From the NCBI GenBank assembly GCA_011947345.1, contig JAAVTG010000586.1, positions 682,001 to 746,000 of the forward strand: a DNA stretch of 64,000 bases. The letters are read 5' to 3'. The stretch's first letter is position 1; each line of letters opens with the position of its first letter. Shown piece after piece: positions 21,597-34,009 of this stretch. Source of the DNA: Phytophthora quininea. Its lineage: Eukaryota; Oomycota; Peronosporomycetes; Peronosporales; Peronosporaceae. The position numbers and the translations under genes were made by a program. The notes beneath the pieces were generated by a model. The model worked only from the letters and a program-made list of their open reading frames with translations, searched no databases and was not told the DNA's origin.

Positions 21597-23232
21597 TCAA
21601 TTGACGGAGAACTTCGAGGACAAGTTGTTTGTGAAGGTCGCCGTGGAGTCGCGCCGATTCCGATGTCGTTGAAGGCTGGGCCAAGTCCTCAGTTCTTAAC
21701 CAAGGACCTGATCTGTCCAGCGAAAGAGGACGAAAAACATCGAGGCGCTGAAGAACTCGAGGTTTTCGACACTAGACCGTTCGTTCATGCGTTTGTCGAA
21801 GCAGCGTAATTCCATCTTTATGGCGATGACGGAGTTCGCAGCTCATACAGCTCATGATCAAGGAGACAAAAAATATGATGGGATACGAAGTCTTCAATGT
21901 CGATGGCAAAGTTCTCTCCGATTTAGTTCCTCGGTTGAGCTACGCAACGCGCACTTTGAGCGTAAATCGACAGGCATCCACTTCAACCAGGACCGTGATC
22001 GCGAGGAATTTGCGGCTTCTCTGAGCAAGCGCTACACGTATAACAAGTCTGTGCCGCGTTGCGACATCCCCGCGAGAATTGGCAGACGCTCATGAAAAAC
22101 CGTCCTGCGAGCGTGTACTTGCACTATTACAACCGCGAGGATGCTGAGCGAGCGTCGCACGAATTTCGCGATGATTATGGGAATCCACTGGAGCTGAGGC
22201 GAGAATACAAGGCAGGCGTGGTGCTTAGTCGAAGCTTGTCTCCTGCTCCTGGAAGGTTTCAAAATATGCCACGGCGTTCTTGTTCGAGCGAGCGTGCACC
22301 TGAACCGTCACCGACTTCCTCGATGAATAACAGAGCACACAATGCTCCATCTTTGCGCCGTGATCGTCCGAATAATGAACGCCGCTTTTCGAGATTTGAC
22401 AGAGGCCCCCAGGGAGCGCCCAATGGCTGATGGTCAATATGGCCCACGGTTGAGTGGGAATAAGCGCTCGCGGGAGTTAATGGATCGCAGATCTAGGTCT
22501 GGATCTCGCTCGGCGTCGAAGTCTTTTGCTAGTCAACCATACGAAATATCAAGCCGTAGTGATGCGGAAGAACGTGGCGACGGGAATACTGAGCAAAACC
22601 TGTCGGCGTCAGCACGGGATGTAAACGGTGACACAGCACGAAGTCGCGAGAAATATGATGCAGCAGATAAGCCCAGCCAAGATAATAGTTTAAATGGGGA
22701 CACTGGTCCTTCGAGCAATGAAGGCCAGAAAAAGCAAGACCAGGAAGGACAAGAAGATGGAGAAATTGGCGATTCTGTTGTGTCAGTGAATCCTGATCGT
22801 AATGGCGATGATCGTAGAGAGCGTCCTCTGGAATCTCCCCCAGAAGATGGCAGGAACAGTCAGATTTGCAGATGCATAACCGGCGAGATGGACATCTTGA
22901 TACCCGGCGCGATCGTTCAAGGTCCGGCGACTATCAAGCTTACAACCAGCGGCAAGCGTGGCCATCTTGGGGCAGCAACAGACGTGGTGACGGCTGGAAT
23001 GAAAACGATCGGCGCCGCTCTGACGGATATAATTCGTACGATAACGATGGTCGTGATCGTCGAGTCTATCTCGATGCAGCCCGTTATGCTGATCGGGACT
23101 ACCAGGGTAGAGAGTACAACGACCGCAGTGGAAGACAGTATCCTCGGCAGTTTTAGTAGCTCGACGCTGGCTGCATCGTGTTCTGTCATTGCTTCAACTG
23201 TTAACTTTTGGCTGTACACACGCGCAATATAG
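21597..23232 (+). repeat. tandem array unit 3 (1636 bp)
   Basis: Near-identical copy of 19964-21596. The differences I can find are run-length changes: six A's rather than five near 21868, GGG rather than GG near 22413, and five C's rather than four near 22838. These move the breaks in the reading frames (22342-23232 is open here). Confidence 0.85.
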
Positions 23233-24241
23233 TCAATTGACGGAGAACTTCGAGGACAAGTTGTTTGTGAAGGTCGCCGTGGAGTCGCGCCGATTCCGAT
23301 GTCGTTGAAGGCTGGGCCAAGTCCTCAGTTCTTAACCAAGGACCTGATCTGTCCAGCGAAAGAGGACGAAAAACATCGAGGCGCTGAAGAACTCGAGGTT
23401 TTCGACACTAGACCGTTCGTTCATGCGTTTGTCGAAGCAGCGTAATTCCATCTTTATGGCGATGACGGAGTTCGCAGCTCATACAGCTCATGATCAAGGA
23501 GACAAAAATATGATGGGATACGAAGTCTTCAATGTCGATGGCAAAGTTCTCTCCGATTTAGTTCCTCGGTTGAGCTACGCAACGCGCACTTTGAGCGTAA
23601 ATCGACAGGCATCCACTTCAACCAGGACCGTGATCGCGAGGAATTTGCGGCTTCTCTGAGCAAGCGCTACACGTATAACAAGTCTGTGCCGCGTTGCGAC
23701 ATCCCCGCGAGAATTGGCAGACGCTCATGAAAAACCGTCCTGCGAGCGTGTACTTGCACTATTACAACCGCGAGGATGCTGAGCGAGCGTCGCACGAATT
23801 TCGCGATGATTATGGGAATCCACTGGAGGTGAGGCGAGAATACAAGGCAGGCGTGGTGCTTAGTCGAAGCTTGTCTCCTGCTTCTGGAAGGTTTCAAAAT
23901 ATGCCACGGCGTTCTTGTTCGAGCGAGAGTGGTGCACTGTAGCCATCACCAGTGTCTCGGGAAGAGCCCCTCCAAGAAGGTGGCGAGAGCGACAAATCGA
24001 GCGCAGTTATGAACGCCGACGTAATCGTTCGTACAACCAGCGGCAAGCTCGTCGCTCTTGGGGTCGTGATGAAGGCTGGAATGAAAACGAGCGGCGTCAG
24101 TCGGGCGGGCTCTTTCCTTCTGACCCATACAATAGTGATGGTCGTGGTCGATCGTTGCACTCTGACGGGGGCCAGGACTACCAAAGTGAAGATGCGTTCA
24201 GCTACCGTGGAGAAAGACAGCACTCTCTCAAGTACTCGTAG
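23233..24241 (+). repeat. tandem array unit 4, truncated and diverged at its 3' end
   Basis: Matches units 2 and 3 up to about 23930. A large internal part is then missing and the rest (23950-24241) is a diverged version of the Arg/Asp-rich tail, for example RRSWGRDEGWNENERRQSGG in place of PSWGSNRRGDGWNENDRRRS. The unusual tail suggests an older paralogue at this end, with the units in between homogenised or recently multiplied. Confidence 0.75.
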
Positions 24242-24345
24242 CTAGTGATGCATCGAGAAGTGAATAAATTGGCATCTTCCACTTCAACTTGATCTGTAGC
24301 CATTTTCATCCAATCACAGCTCGATATGTTATTACAGCATACGAC

Positions 24346-27072
24346 ATGAGCGATGAGGATGCGCTTCCCGGCGCGGAGGCTTCTCCTGGGGCTCACGAGG
24401 AAACCGAGGATCATCCCGCCCTCCACGATACTACCCCAACCGCCCCTCCAGACGGTGACAAAGACCCTCAGGACGAGCGCTTCCTAGATGTCGTGGTAAC
24501 CAGTGTAGACGCAGCCCCTCCAGCGTTTCACAGAGCTTCGCCTCGTCTCTCTCGGCCCAGGGACTGCACGCCTACATTGTGGAGTTCGTCGTGACCAAAG
24601 GGACCATCTCTTACTGTGTTCAGAGGCCTCTTAACACACTCTACGACGTGCTTACTGGAATCCAAGCAGGGAACTCTCAGCAACCAAGTGGCGAGCTACT
24701 GGCGCTGCCAGAGTTCCCGTCTAAAGGCAGTCGCAGTGATGCTATCATCGCCCAATGGTGCGGCCAAATGACGAGGTTCTTGGCTGCTCATCGTAGCGGG
24801 ATGCTGGAGCTCCATCCAGACTGGTTGAGCTTTGTGGCGGAGTGGGAGGAGGACAAAGGCGCCAGGATGCATATGACGGCTGTCGACTTCATCTTGCAAC
24901 CGTTCCCGCTGGAGAAGTTTTATGTGGCACGAGGGACGCAGCACGAGGTGGTGATTCAGGTGGATGCCAATAAGGAGGACCCGACACCACAGTTTATTGC
25001 GTGGAAATTCGAGTTAGAGGATTTCGACGTGGACTTTAGTGTATCATTTGCGCCGGAGCCGTACGAGCAGCCTGTGGAGATTGTGCATGCTCGTACGAGA
25101 TATGTAGCAACAACAACTGGCCGTGCTGTTGAAGGCATGTATCGCTGTCTGCGTCCTGGACGTGCAACGCTCGTTTGGGATAATTCATACTCAAGACTGC
25201 GAGGGTAAGTGCGAGATGCGGAACGAATTCATAATTTCGCTGACTGTTTCTAAACAATTGGGTGGGTTTATTGCAGGAAAAACGTGTTGTACCAGGTGCA
25301 AGTTGTCAGCTCAAGCATCATGGACTCAGCTTCGGCAGCTGCTGACGCACTTGACGAAGCCGTTCAGGCCGAGAGAGCACGCGATGAAGAACGCGATGCA
25401 GCGTTGTCAACGGCACTCATTGTCAGTCTGGATCACCTCACGACTCCACTCCGCTCTCTGGGTATTCGCAATACCTCCCGGAGGCTATCGCACAACAGAG
25501 CTGGTTGCTGAGCGCGCCGATCAATGTCGCTGGACACTTAGCATCGAAACTTTTGGCTCGCAAGAAGAAACTGCAGTCGTCCCATCGTCGTCCACACAGC
25601 TCCAGCGCAGCCATGCTGGTGATAATGAAGCCCGAAGCTTGTTAGAAGAACTGAATGGACTGAATATGCAGCTTATGGAGCGAATGGTATGTTGTATCTC
25701 TGTCTACGCGACAGTTGTGCTAACTGGCAGTATTATTCTGTGCTTGATATGTTTTTAGGAAAGCCTCGAGGATAGCGTTGCCCGACTAACGGTAGAGCGT
25801 GACCAAGAGCGCTCGAGGACGCACCTCGCAATTGTCGAGAAGGAAAATCTAGCATTAGAGGTGAAAGCCAAAGAACTAGAGTTGACTTCCATTGGGGGTG
25901 AACTGCAGCGGATACAGCGCGAACGCCAGGCCTGGCGCGATATCCAAGCGGAACGTGATGCTCTTTTGGAAGAGAAGCACCGGTGGGCTATGGTACGTTC
26001 AATAGCAGCGACCTCAAATCGCTTTTATTGTAACTTGTGTATTCTTTTTTTTTTTTCCTGCTTCAGACCGACGACTTTGATGGTGGCGACGATGAAGTAT
26101 CGAACCTGGCTAGTGAGATGGACTCAACAACGCGTAATCGTCTCGAACAGGAACTTGGACAGGCTGAAGCTGCGGTGTTGCGTTGCCGAGCGCAGTTGGG
26201 ATACCCATTGTCGAATCACTTGACTGGGACCTCTACGCGGATGGAAAAAATTGCACGAGAAATGGCTGCGACGAAGCAAAGCTACGAGGAACAAATGCAA
26301 TCTTGGGAACAAGAACGCCTTCAATTGACTCAGCAATTGGTGAAGGCTCGTGGTCAAAGGCGAGTTCTGGTCACCGAACTGCGAAATATGCGGACTCAAA
26401 CAGAAGGCCAAGTGGCTGTCGCCATGGCAGAAGCCAGCGAATCGAGGATGGTTAACAAGCGTCTGAAAAAGCAGAATGAGCTGCTACTGACGCAGATCCG
26501 GACTTTGATTAATGAGGCGGAGGACAATGAGAAGAAATTGCAGCGCGCACGGGATGAGCTGCAGCACCGGAACATTCCAGTGCAGGAAGGGGGCGGACTT
26601 TCACTCCAGCAAAACAAAGACTCTGAAAGTACTGTCGAAGATAACGTTGTTGATGAGCCCCCACAGTCAACGCAGGAGTCTGTGCCTTCAAGTCATAATG
26701 GAGTCCCAGAACGAGAAGAAACTCCGAGGATGAAGATAATTCCCCGTTCCGTACACTCTAAGCGAAGACGATATAGCGATGCTGAATGGCCGTCCACCTC
26801 CATCTGCGCTCGATAGGCCATCTACAACCATTGCTACTGAGTACCATGAGGAGGCAGAAACGTTAACCTTCTCGTCCGAACCAGCTCCCAGTCGAGAAAA
26901 TCCATACCGTGCTCGCCTCGTTGCCTTTTTCGAGGAGCGTGATCCGGACAAACTCGCTGAGGTGGACGAAATGCTCGCCAGCTATCGAGGCGTAGAAGAG
27001 TCGCTGTTCGAGAGCTTGGAGCTCAAGTACAGCTTCATGGAGCTCAACCAGCGCATTGCCCAAGCTCTATAG
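24346..27072 (+). CDS. PX-GOLD coiled-coil protein, about 835 aa, four exons
   Basis: ATG 24346 (MSDEDALPGAE). After one missing base near 24540 comes a PX-like module (LHAYIVEFVVTKGTISYCVQ...ALPEFPSKGSRSDAIIAQWC), expected to bind phosphoinositides. A GOLD-like beta domain follows, ending RATLVWDNSYSRLRGKNVLY; this WDNxYS-K-Y pattern is diagnostic for GOLD domains. Then comes a long coiled coil (25620-26640) and a C-terminal block NPYRARLVAFFEERDPDKLA plus EVDEMLASYRGVEESLFESL, a tail I associate with many protist proteins. Introns: 25205-25276, 25687-25758 and 25993-26066, all GT-AG. Frame changes also occur near 25460 and 26780. A membrane-trafficking tether role is inferred. Confidence 0.75.
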
Positions 27073-27239
27073 GGATAATGAACACAGCAAGAAATGCACA
27101 AAGGTTGCAGTTCAAAGCATCCATGTTTAACAAGTAAACACACAGAAGCAAGAGCTCTTCTTCCAGCCCAACCTGCTTTGCACTAAAAGATTTTTTTCTC
27201 TCCATGCACGTCCCAACGGACACGTTCCGCAGCATCTCT

Positions 27240-27868
27240 TCACTCCTTCTTGGTCTTGGGGCCTTGCTGCCGCGGCTCGTGCAGCATCCGCACATGCATC
27301 CCAGCAGCAGACCGAGCAGTAGCCCTCCCGAGAAGGTCACGAGCAGCACATTCTTCTTGGTGGCGAGCAGCGTGACAAAGTCCCTCTGCACATCCAGCGC
27401 CTGTTGCTTGGCGAAGTCCAGGAAGCTGGGGGCGGCACCCACCTCCGTGCCTTCCACGTTCTTGAAGCCTCCACGGGCAAAGGCCGCCAGATCCTCCAGC
27501 GTGCGCTTGCCCGCGAACTTGTACGACTTGCCATGGCTGAAGTGCAGCACCGTGGGGAAGCCACGGATGCCGAAGCGCTTGCCCAGCTCCGAGTTGGCCG
27601 TCACGTCCACCTTGGCCACGTTCACCTCGCCCTTGAGCTCGTTCGCTACCTGCTCGTAGACGGGCGCCAGCTTCTTGCAGTGGCCGCACCACGGCGCGTA
27701 GAACTCGACGAGCCAGTCGCCCGTCGTGGCGCCCGAGCCGGCCTGCGTCTTGGCCTCGAAGTCTCCCGACGACAGCACGATGACGTTGGACGCGTCCTCC
27801 GCCGTCCCCAGCTGCATGCAGCCGAGCAGCGCCAGCAGCGCTACGCACAGGAATTGCCACGCGCTCAT
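27240..27868 (-). CDS. ER transmembrane thioredoxin (TMX/PDI-like)
   Basis: Single-pass ER membrane thiol-disulfide oxidoreductase, about 209 aa. ATG 27868; signal peptide MSAWQFLCVALLALLGCMQL; thioredoxin domain with active site EFYAPWCGHCKKLAP (CGHC) and the cis-proline loop GIRGFPTVLHF; transmembrane segment NVLLVTFSGGLLLGLLLGCM; short Cys-rich cytosolic tail. One base is missing near 27260; in the restored frame the protein ends KGPKTKKE, a KxKxx dilysine ER-retrieval signal. Without the correction it would run on with an unrelated tail to 27044. Divergent from the YTH gene, 112 bp apart. Confidence 0.88.
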
Positions 27869-27980
27869 CGCTCCTCTCACTTCAGTCGCCGTTTAGATCG
27901 CCAAATGATCCACGTGGCCAAAAACACCTTTTCGTATTTGCTCGTAAAAACAGTATTTATTTGGGTATAGCCAAATTGGA
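27869..27980. promoter_or_regulatory. 112-bp divergent promoter of TMX-like and YTH genes
   Basis: The start codons at 27868 (minus) and 27981 (plus) are only 112 bp apart, so core promoter elements must be shared or overlapping. No TATA box is evident. Confidence 0.5.
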
Positions 27981-28806
27981 ATGGCCCGCAAGAAGCAGAA
28001 GCGCAAGCTCAAGCTCGCGCCGCGGTTCGCACGTGACCACACAGAGACAGGAAAGCAGGACGACTCTCTGAGAGAGCAGACGCAGCTGGTGCGCGAAGTC
28101 TTTACGACGTCCACGTGCCGCTGCTTCGTGCTCAAGTCCTTCAGCGAGGCCAACCTGCACAAGAGTCTCAAATTCGGCGTTTGGAGCTCCACGTACGCGC
28201 ACAATGCGCTTCTGGACCAGGTCTTTAAGAGTGATCTGACAGCAGTTCGACCAGTGCTCCTCTTTTCAGGTACATCAACTATATAATAAATAAAGAGAAG
28301 TACTATACATACTGACGGAATAAGGTATTGTGATGCGCAGCGTATGTGGCACCAAGCATTTTAATGGTATCGCAAGGATGACGTCGGCAATCAGGACCGA
28401 CGCGCAGTTCCAATTATGGGAGAAGCCCAAGTACGAAGGATTCTTCCATGTGGAGTGGCTGCTGGTCAAAGACGTGCCCAATTTTGTGTTTACGGGCGTC
28501 AAGATGAGCAACACGCCCACGAAGAAGTCCATCACGTCCTGCAGAGACTGTGAAGAGGTCTTATTTGAAGAGGTGAAGTTGCGTATCGGTGGAATTTTAG
28601 TTGAGCTACAACTGACATTTTTTATGTTGTGCCAGGCCAATGAGTTTATTAACATTTACACAGCATTCAATAGCCAGACTAGTGCTTGGGATGATTTTGC
28701 ACACTATGATCAGCTGCAACAGCAGATTGAGCGCAAACGTGGATTGGAACTATCGGAGGAAGCGGACCGAGGGGAGTTAGAGACGTATCTCGTGCCGATT
28801 GAATAA
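27981..28806 (+). CDS. YTH-domain RNA-binding protein (m6A reader), 235 aa, three exons
   Basis: Exons 27981-28269, 28325-28572 and 28636-28806; the introns are 55 and 63 bp. A basic N-terminus (MARKKQKRKLKL) is followed directly by the YTH domain: CRCFVLKSFSEANLHKSLKF, then GVWSSTYAHN, GTKHFNGIARMTS, QLWEKPKYEGFF, VEWLLVKDVPNF and SCRDCEEVLFEE. The Trp in GVWSST and the Trp in QLWEKP sit where the family has the aromatic cage that holds N6-methyladenosine. The protein is little more than the domain plus short tails, much smaller than animal YTHDF or YTHDC proteins. It is convergent with the K+ channel gene. Confidence 0.9.
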
Positions 28807-28890
28807 CCGAAGATGAGGATTCGTCAACTGCGGAGACTGCCGCATCACACTCAGTGGAAATTGTTGCCTTTTACTTTGAGAAGGCATTTC

Positions 28891-31800
28891 TCAGTTGCTG
28901 GGGAAGAGATTCGACAAGCTCCCGTTGGACTCTTTTTCTCGAGGGGTTTCATGAGTGGGCATTCTCACTTTGTCCAGGCCGGCCTTGAGTTTCATCACTT
29001 GATTGAGCAGTACCTCCTGTCTGCGGGTCGCTTCCTCAAGCAGCGAAGCCACTTCTGTAATCATAATAGACATTCCCGGAGTGACTCCTTGCGACAAATT
29101 TCCAGAATTACGGCGCACGTTGTTACTGATACGCAAGGATGTTGGAGCTCGAATTGCAGGAAATCTCTCCGATGGGCGCTGTTGCAGGGGCAGTCTTGCT
29201 GCTGATGGGTTCTGAGTGGGGGTGAGAGGAGAAATACTGGTGTTTGGTGCTGTGGTTGGCGTTGGAATCACTGGCGATGCTGGTGATACTGTCAATGATT
29301 TTGTTGATGTCGGCGTTGTTAGCTTTTTCTGCGACGACACGCGTGGATGTGCTTCTGTGGAGGTAATAATCGGGGATGGATGTGTCTTGTTGTTGCCTTC
29401 TTGATCAGATTTCGCCGCCATAGCTTGGGACAGCGCAAATACGTTTGCCGCTGCGGACTTGATTCCCCGCTCAGATGGGCACTCAAATGAGATGTCAAGC
29501 GTCCCGACCTATGCTTCGACTTTTCATTGGCTTCCTGGAGCTGTAGCCCCGTAGCGCGACCCTGTGCAATCTGAGCCATTTTGCTCTGCATTGCTGGAAA
29601 CAGTGCTAAGGCCTCGAGGAACCTAGCACGGGAGAGCATACGCAGCTCGCAAAAGCATAGTGTTCGCACTGTGGCTGTCCGGCGGTTGTCAGGGCTGAGG
29701 ATGGCCATTTCGCCGAAGTATTGGTTTTCACTTAGAATATCCACACGAACGTTCTTCTTCACCACTTCAACAGCACCACGAAAAATGAAAAACATTTCGT
29801 GGCCAATTTCTCCTTCGACAATGGCATCTTCCAGCGGCGCAAAGTGGATTATGCGCATATTCAAAGCGAGCTCCATCAGAAAGTTTGGCTCGCTTCCAAT
29901 GAAGAACGGGAATTTGCGCAAGAACTGGTCGTTGATGCTCAGCGCAATTTTTGATCGCAGCTTTGACGACAGATCGTTCAGAATCTGTTGCTCGGAGTTC
30001 AACTTGCTTTCGCGGGACTGTCTGGTGTTGTGATAAAACTCGCGGATCTCCATTCGCAATTTAACTGGCAGCTCACGCGCACCCATGTACTCGTTCACTT
30101 CGTCAAGCTTTTGACGAAATAACGTTTCTTGGATAGTTAAACTGGACACGAGCTCTACAATCTGGCCAAACGAACAAAATAACGGTCAGGGTCAGAATCA
30201 CAAACATCACAAACACTATCTAGGAAACACTATCTAGGAACACCGAAATACTTACGTTGGTGATCCCGTACGCAAAAATACCGCCGCCGATAATCATGGC
30301 AAAAATACAAACAATCTTTCGTTGACACTTATGGGGGAATATCTCCGAAGCCAATGGTGGAGCTACAAGGATTACGGGTCAGGTCAGACGTCGTTAAAGC
30401 CAAAGTACGCAAGCTTCTTACAGAGTTTGGACGGCAACATATAAAGCGGCGACGTAGCGATCCCATTTGCTGGAAAATTCCAGCCCTTGAGTTCTAATCC
30501 AGCTATGCTGTATGTTGGACTGCCCAATGGCGTGGAATATGCAACTGAACCAGTGGGAGATGAACACGACCATGAGGCAATATTTCATGAGGGAGCTCAG
30601 GGTAGAGCGGATGAAAATGGCATTTTGGATCCGCCGCAAGATCCGGGATATGCGAAGTAATCGCAGTAGCCGGACGAGGCGGAAAAGTTTGACAGATTTC
30701 CGCACAGTTGCGCTGTAGTTCGTTTCGTCGGCAAACATGTAGGTGTACGGCAACGCAGCAATGAAGTCGACAATAAACCACGAGCGCAAATATCGCTCAG
30801 CTGCCAGACGGCGATTGTAGCGGATTGACCCGTCCTTCTCGATCGCTGTGTTGAACGTCAAAAGCTGGGTATTGTCTCAATATTCGATGGTAGAGACAAA
30901 TCAATTTCACAACAAAACGTACGATATCAATGGCGAAAAAATGTCCAGGAAGGAGTCAAAACCGTTATCGCTGGCGGTAACATCGAACGATGCCTTGAAC
31001 TGGAAAGGGGTAATAACAATAAAAAAACAATCAGATCTGAAGCGCAAATGCGTTGCGGTGTGCACTTACCGGCAATACTAAAGCGTTGTAGAAAATGAAG
31101 CAAATGCTGGTAATGTCCCAGCAGAGACGAAAGCGACTGAGAGGGTCGATCATCTGTGTTGTGGGTCGCTGGAGATCCTCCTTGCCGCGGATAGTCCGCT
31201 CTGTATGTAGAGCTGCTACGTGTCTCCCAGATGGAGCATTCCGTAGCGTAACACGAGCTGCGTGCCGTAGAGATTCCGCGTCTTCATGGGATTCTTTCCC
31301 GTGGCTGCTTAGAGGTCCCGAGTGTGTTCTTGCCGGATCATACGTCCCGAGCGAGTTTCGCTTTCGTCTTCGTCTTCCTCGTCGACCGTATTAGCTACAT
31401 ATGCCTTACCATCGTCATGCATCAGTGCCTCGACTTTTTGGTAGTTTTCGTATTCCTCTCCTGGGGATAGTGTCATGCCGATGCCTCGTCTTTTGATTGG
31501 ACTCGAAGCTTCCTCCACACCGACAGCAGCAGCAGCTTCAGGTGAGATGCCAGCTGCCATCAAGGTATTGGTAATTTGTTGAGCAAACTGCGTGCGACGT
31601 CGTAATCGCGAGAAATAAAAGGAGTCGAGATCTAAATCCTATGGCATACAAACACTGATTGTTAGCCACCACCAGTGACAAACTAAACGCAATAACTCAC
31701 TAGTTCTGTTGGTGATGGCTTCCCGTCGATCATGTTTTTAAATGTGCCGAGCTTTTCCGTACCATTCGCTACCAACCAGACCAGCAAGTGTTGTCAGATT

Positions 31801-31948
31801 CATGTTTTTTTCTTCACAAGGCTGCCACAAATACCTTAGCTTGGTCATACGATGATCGTTTGCTAGCAGTTCTGCTCTCGCTTGAGTCAGCATTGCCCTT
31901 CGTGCCGTTCCGCGCCGGGAGTGGCGGGATTTTGCCGTTCTTAGGCAT
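28891..31948 (-). CDS. cyclic-nucleotide-binding-domain K+ channel (CNBD family), at least seven exons
   Basis: Six-TM voltage-gated-type channel. Exon 1 from ATG 31948 (MPKNGKIPPLPARNG); junctions at 31769-31834 (approximate), 30865-30922, 30363-30421 and 30162-30255, plus introns near 31640-31700 and 31000-31069. S1 begins DPLSRFRLCWDITS; the S4 sensor is KLFRLVRLLRLLRISRILRR with regularly spaced Arg; the selectivity filter is TIGFGDI, fitting K+ channels (TxGYG/GFG). The CNB domain has FFIFRGAVEVV and FGEMAILSPDNRRTATVRT, the phosphate-binding cassette with Glu and Arg. The C-terminal tail is Ser/Pro/Thr-rich with a short coiled coil and ends at 28891. Missing bases near 29470, 30340, 30328 and 30940 explain the frame breaks. 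Confidence 0.87.
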
Positions 31949-32175
31949 CGCTGTGAACTATACCCTGGCACGAAATGCTGTTGGCTTGTGTTCCGATATC
32001 GACATCAGTCGTCAACACACCACCACATTAAACAGGCGCGGAAAAGCAAAACTCCCACTCCAAATAAAACACCTCCAGTTCTGTTGATTTTCTTAGAAAG
32101 CAAACTGCTGGGAGCCCACTGGAACATGACCGACAATTCGCTTCGAGCGCCCTGATGTAGAAAAGCACACCATTT

Positions 32176-33756
32176 CTAAGCGTAGTACTGCAGCGTTGCC
32201 TTCTTCTTGGCCGCTACAACCGAAATGCCCTCCATAAAGTCTTCGTGCTTGATCACGTTGCTCTCGCGACGCAATGCCAGCATGCCGGCCTCAACACAAA
32301 CCTAAGTCACGCAATGTTAGTTTGGATTATGTTGGTGAGGAATGCACATTGGAAGGTGAACTTACCGCCTTCAACTGTGCGCCGTTAAAGTCGTCTGTAC
32401 AGCGAGCCAACTCGTCGAAGTTGGTGTCTGATTACAAAACAAACAAGACCCAACCGTTAACTACCTTGAACAAAATAGCAAGAAGTGCACCCGCTTTACC
32501 TTCGGTGTCCACGTTCATTTTACGAGAGTGAATCTGCAAGATGCGGGCTCTTGCCTCCTCTGTTGGGTGCGGCAGCTCAATCTGAAAAGATGAATCACGG
32601 CCACTGTTAGAACTATTCTTCTTCGCAATTCCTACATTGTTGTTCAACATTGCACGCACCTTGCGATCCAAACGTCCAGAACGAAGAAGCGCTGGGTCTA
32701 ACACGTCCGGTCGGTTGGTGGCAGCGATCACTTTGATCTTTGTGTTGTTCGTGAAGCCGTCCAGTTGGTTCAGCAGCTCCAGCATCGTGCGCTGCACTTC
32801 TCGGTCTCCCGATTGCTCACCGCCGAATCGCTTGGTACCAATAGCATCCAACTACAATATCCACAACACATAACTAAGCTACAACTTCCTAAATCTCCAA
32901 AACAAAATCATAACTTACCTCATCAATAAAGATGATGGCTCCACCTCGCTCCTCGTCCTTGCACTTCTCCTTGGCCAACTCAAACGCGTCGCGGACAAGC
33001 TTCGCACCATCTCCGATAAACATCTGCACAAGTTGCGGGGCCGCCAACTTCAAGAAGATAGCGTCCGTCTGCTTCGCACAAGCTCTGGCCAGCAGCGTCT
33101 TGCCCGTTCCAGGAGGTCCGTGCAGCAGCACGCCCTTGGGAGGCAGGATGCCGATGGCTTCAAACCTTCCTTGTGGGTCATGGGGAGCACCACGGCCTCC
33201 ACGAGCTCCTGGATTTGCTTGTCCAGGCCGCCAATGTCGCTGTACTCCTCCGTGGGCTTCTCGTCCACCTCCATGGCCTTGACGCGCGAGTCGTACTCGC
33301 TCGGGAGCTTCTCCAGGATCAAATAGCTGTCTTTATTGACGCCCACCAGGTCGTTCGGGATGAGGGTCGTCGAGTCCACGAGGCCGGGGATAGGCAAGAA
33401 GATCGTCTGGCGCGTCGACGTCTTGATGACGGCGCTCTTGCCCTTGCGCGCCGCGTCCACGTCGGTGGCGGCGCCGTCCTGCTCGTCCTCGTCGTCCTCA
33501 AGCTCCAGCACTTCCACCACGTTGGCCACCAGGTACGGTAGCTGTTTGTTGAGCTTGACCTTCTCGTTGTTCTCTTGATGCGCTCCCGCTGCGAGTTGCT
33601 CTCGTGGTTGATCCGCTGGATGTCGCTGCGCATGATGCGGATGTCGTTGTCCAGCAGGCGGATGCGCTGGCGCAGCTCCTCGTTCGACATGAGCAGGATC
33701 TCCGGGTCCAGCCCTTCCTCCGCGCCCCAGATCTCCGACGACTCCAACCCGCTCAT
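32176..33756 (-). CDS. RPT5: 26S proteasome regulatory ATPase subunit RPT5 (PSMC3)
   Basis: AAA ATPase of the 19S base that unfolds substrates. Five exons: 33756-32919, 32851-32660, 32581-32500, 32427-32366 and 32301-32176, with introns of 64 to 78 bp; about 433 aa, the usual size. Visible: N-terminal coiled coil; [20 protein letters not shown] and [14 protein letters not shown], characteristic of RPT5 rather than other RPTs; Walker A GPPGTGKT; Walker [25 protein letters not shown]-terminal LQYYA, the HbYX-type tail that docks in the alpha ring. Two missing bases (about 33574 and 33165-33172) break the first exon. Confidence 0.95.
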
Positions 33757-34009
33757 CTTCGCTTTGCTTCTTGGTGATAGTAAGTGTCAATGCGATCCTC
33801 CCCAAAATCGTGGCTATTATGCTATATCACAGGGGAAGGAACTATTATTCGGCATTCATAGGTTGAAGTGGCATTTGCTGTCGATTGCGCAGGACATTTT
33901 GAATTCTATCAGGCGCAAATGTTTCTTGCTGCAACGAACTGATCTATGACTCCGCACTGGGAGGTGTATTAAACATGGATTTTAGCTGGCAAAGTCAAAA
34001 AGGTCCTCT

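Noticed and set aside
27404..27970. 188-codon plus-strand frame over the TMX-like gene
   Set aside because: Arg/His/Leu-rich antisense shadow of a clear thioredoxin gene.
30330..30350. Stop codon right after the TIGFGDI filter as evidence of a dead channel
   Set aside because: One missing C in the following C run restores a good pore-to-S6 sequence, consistent with the window-wide error pattern.
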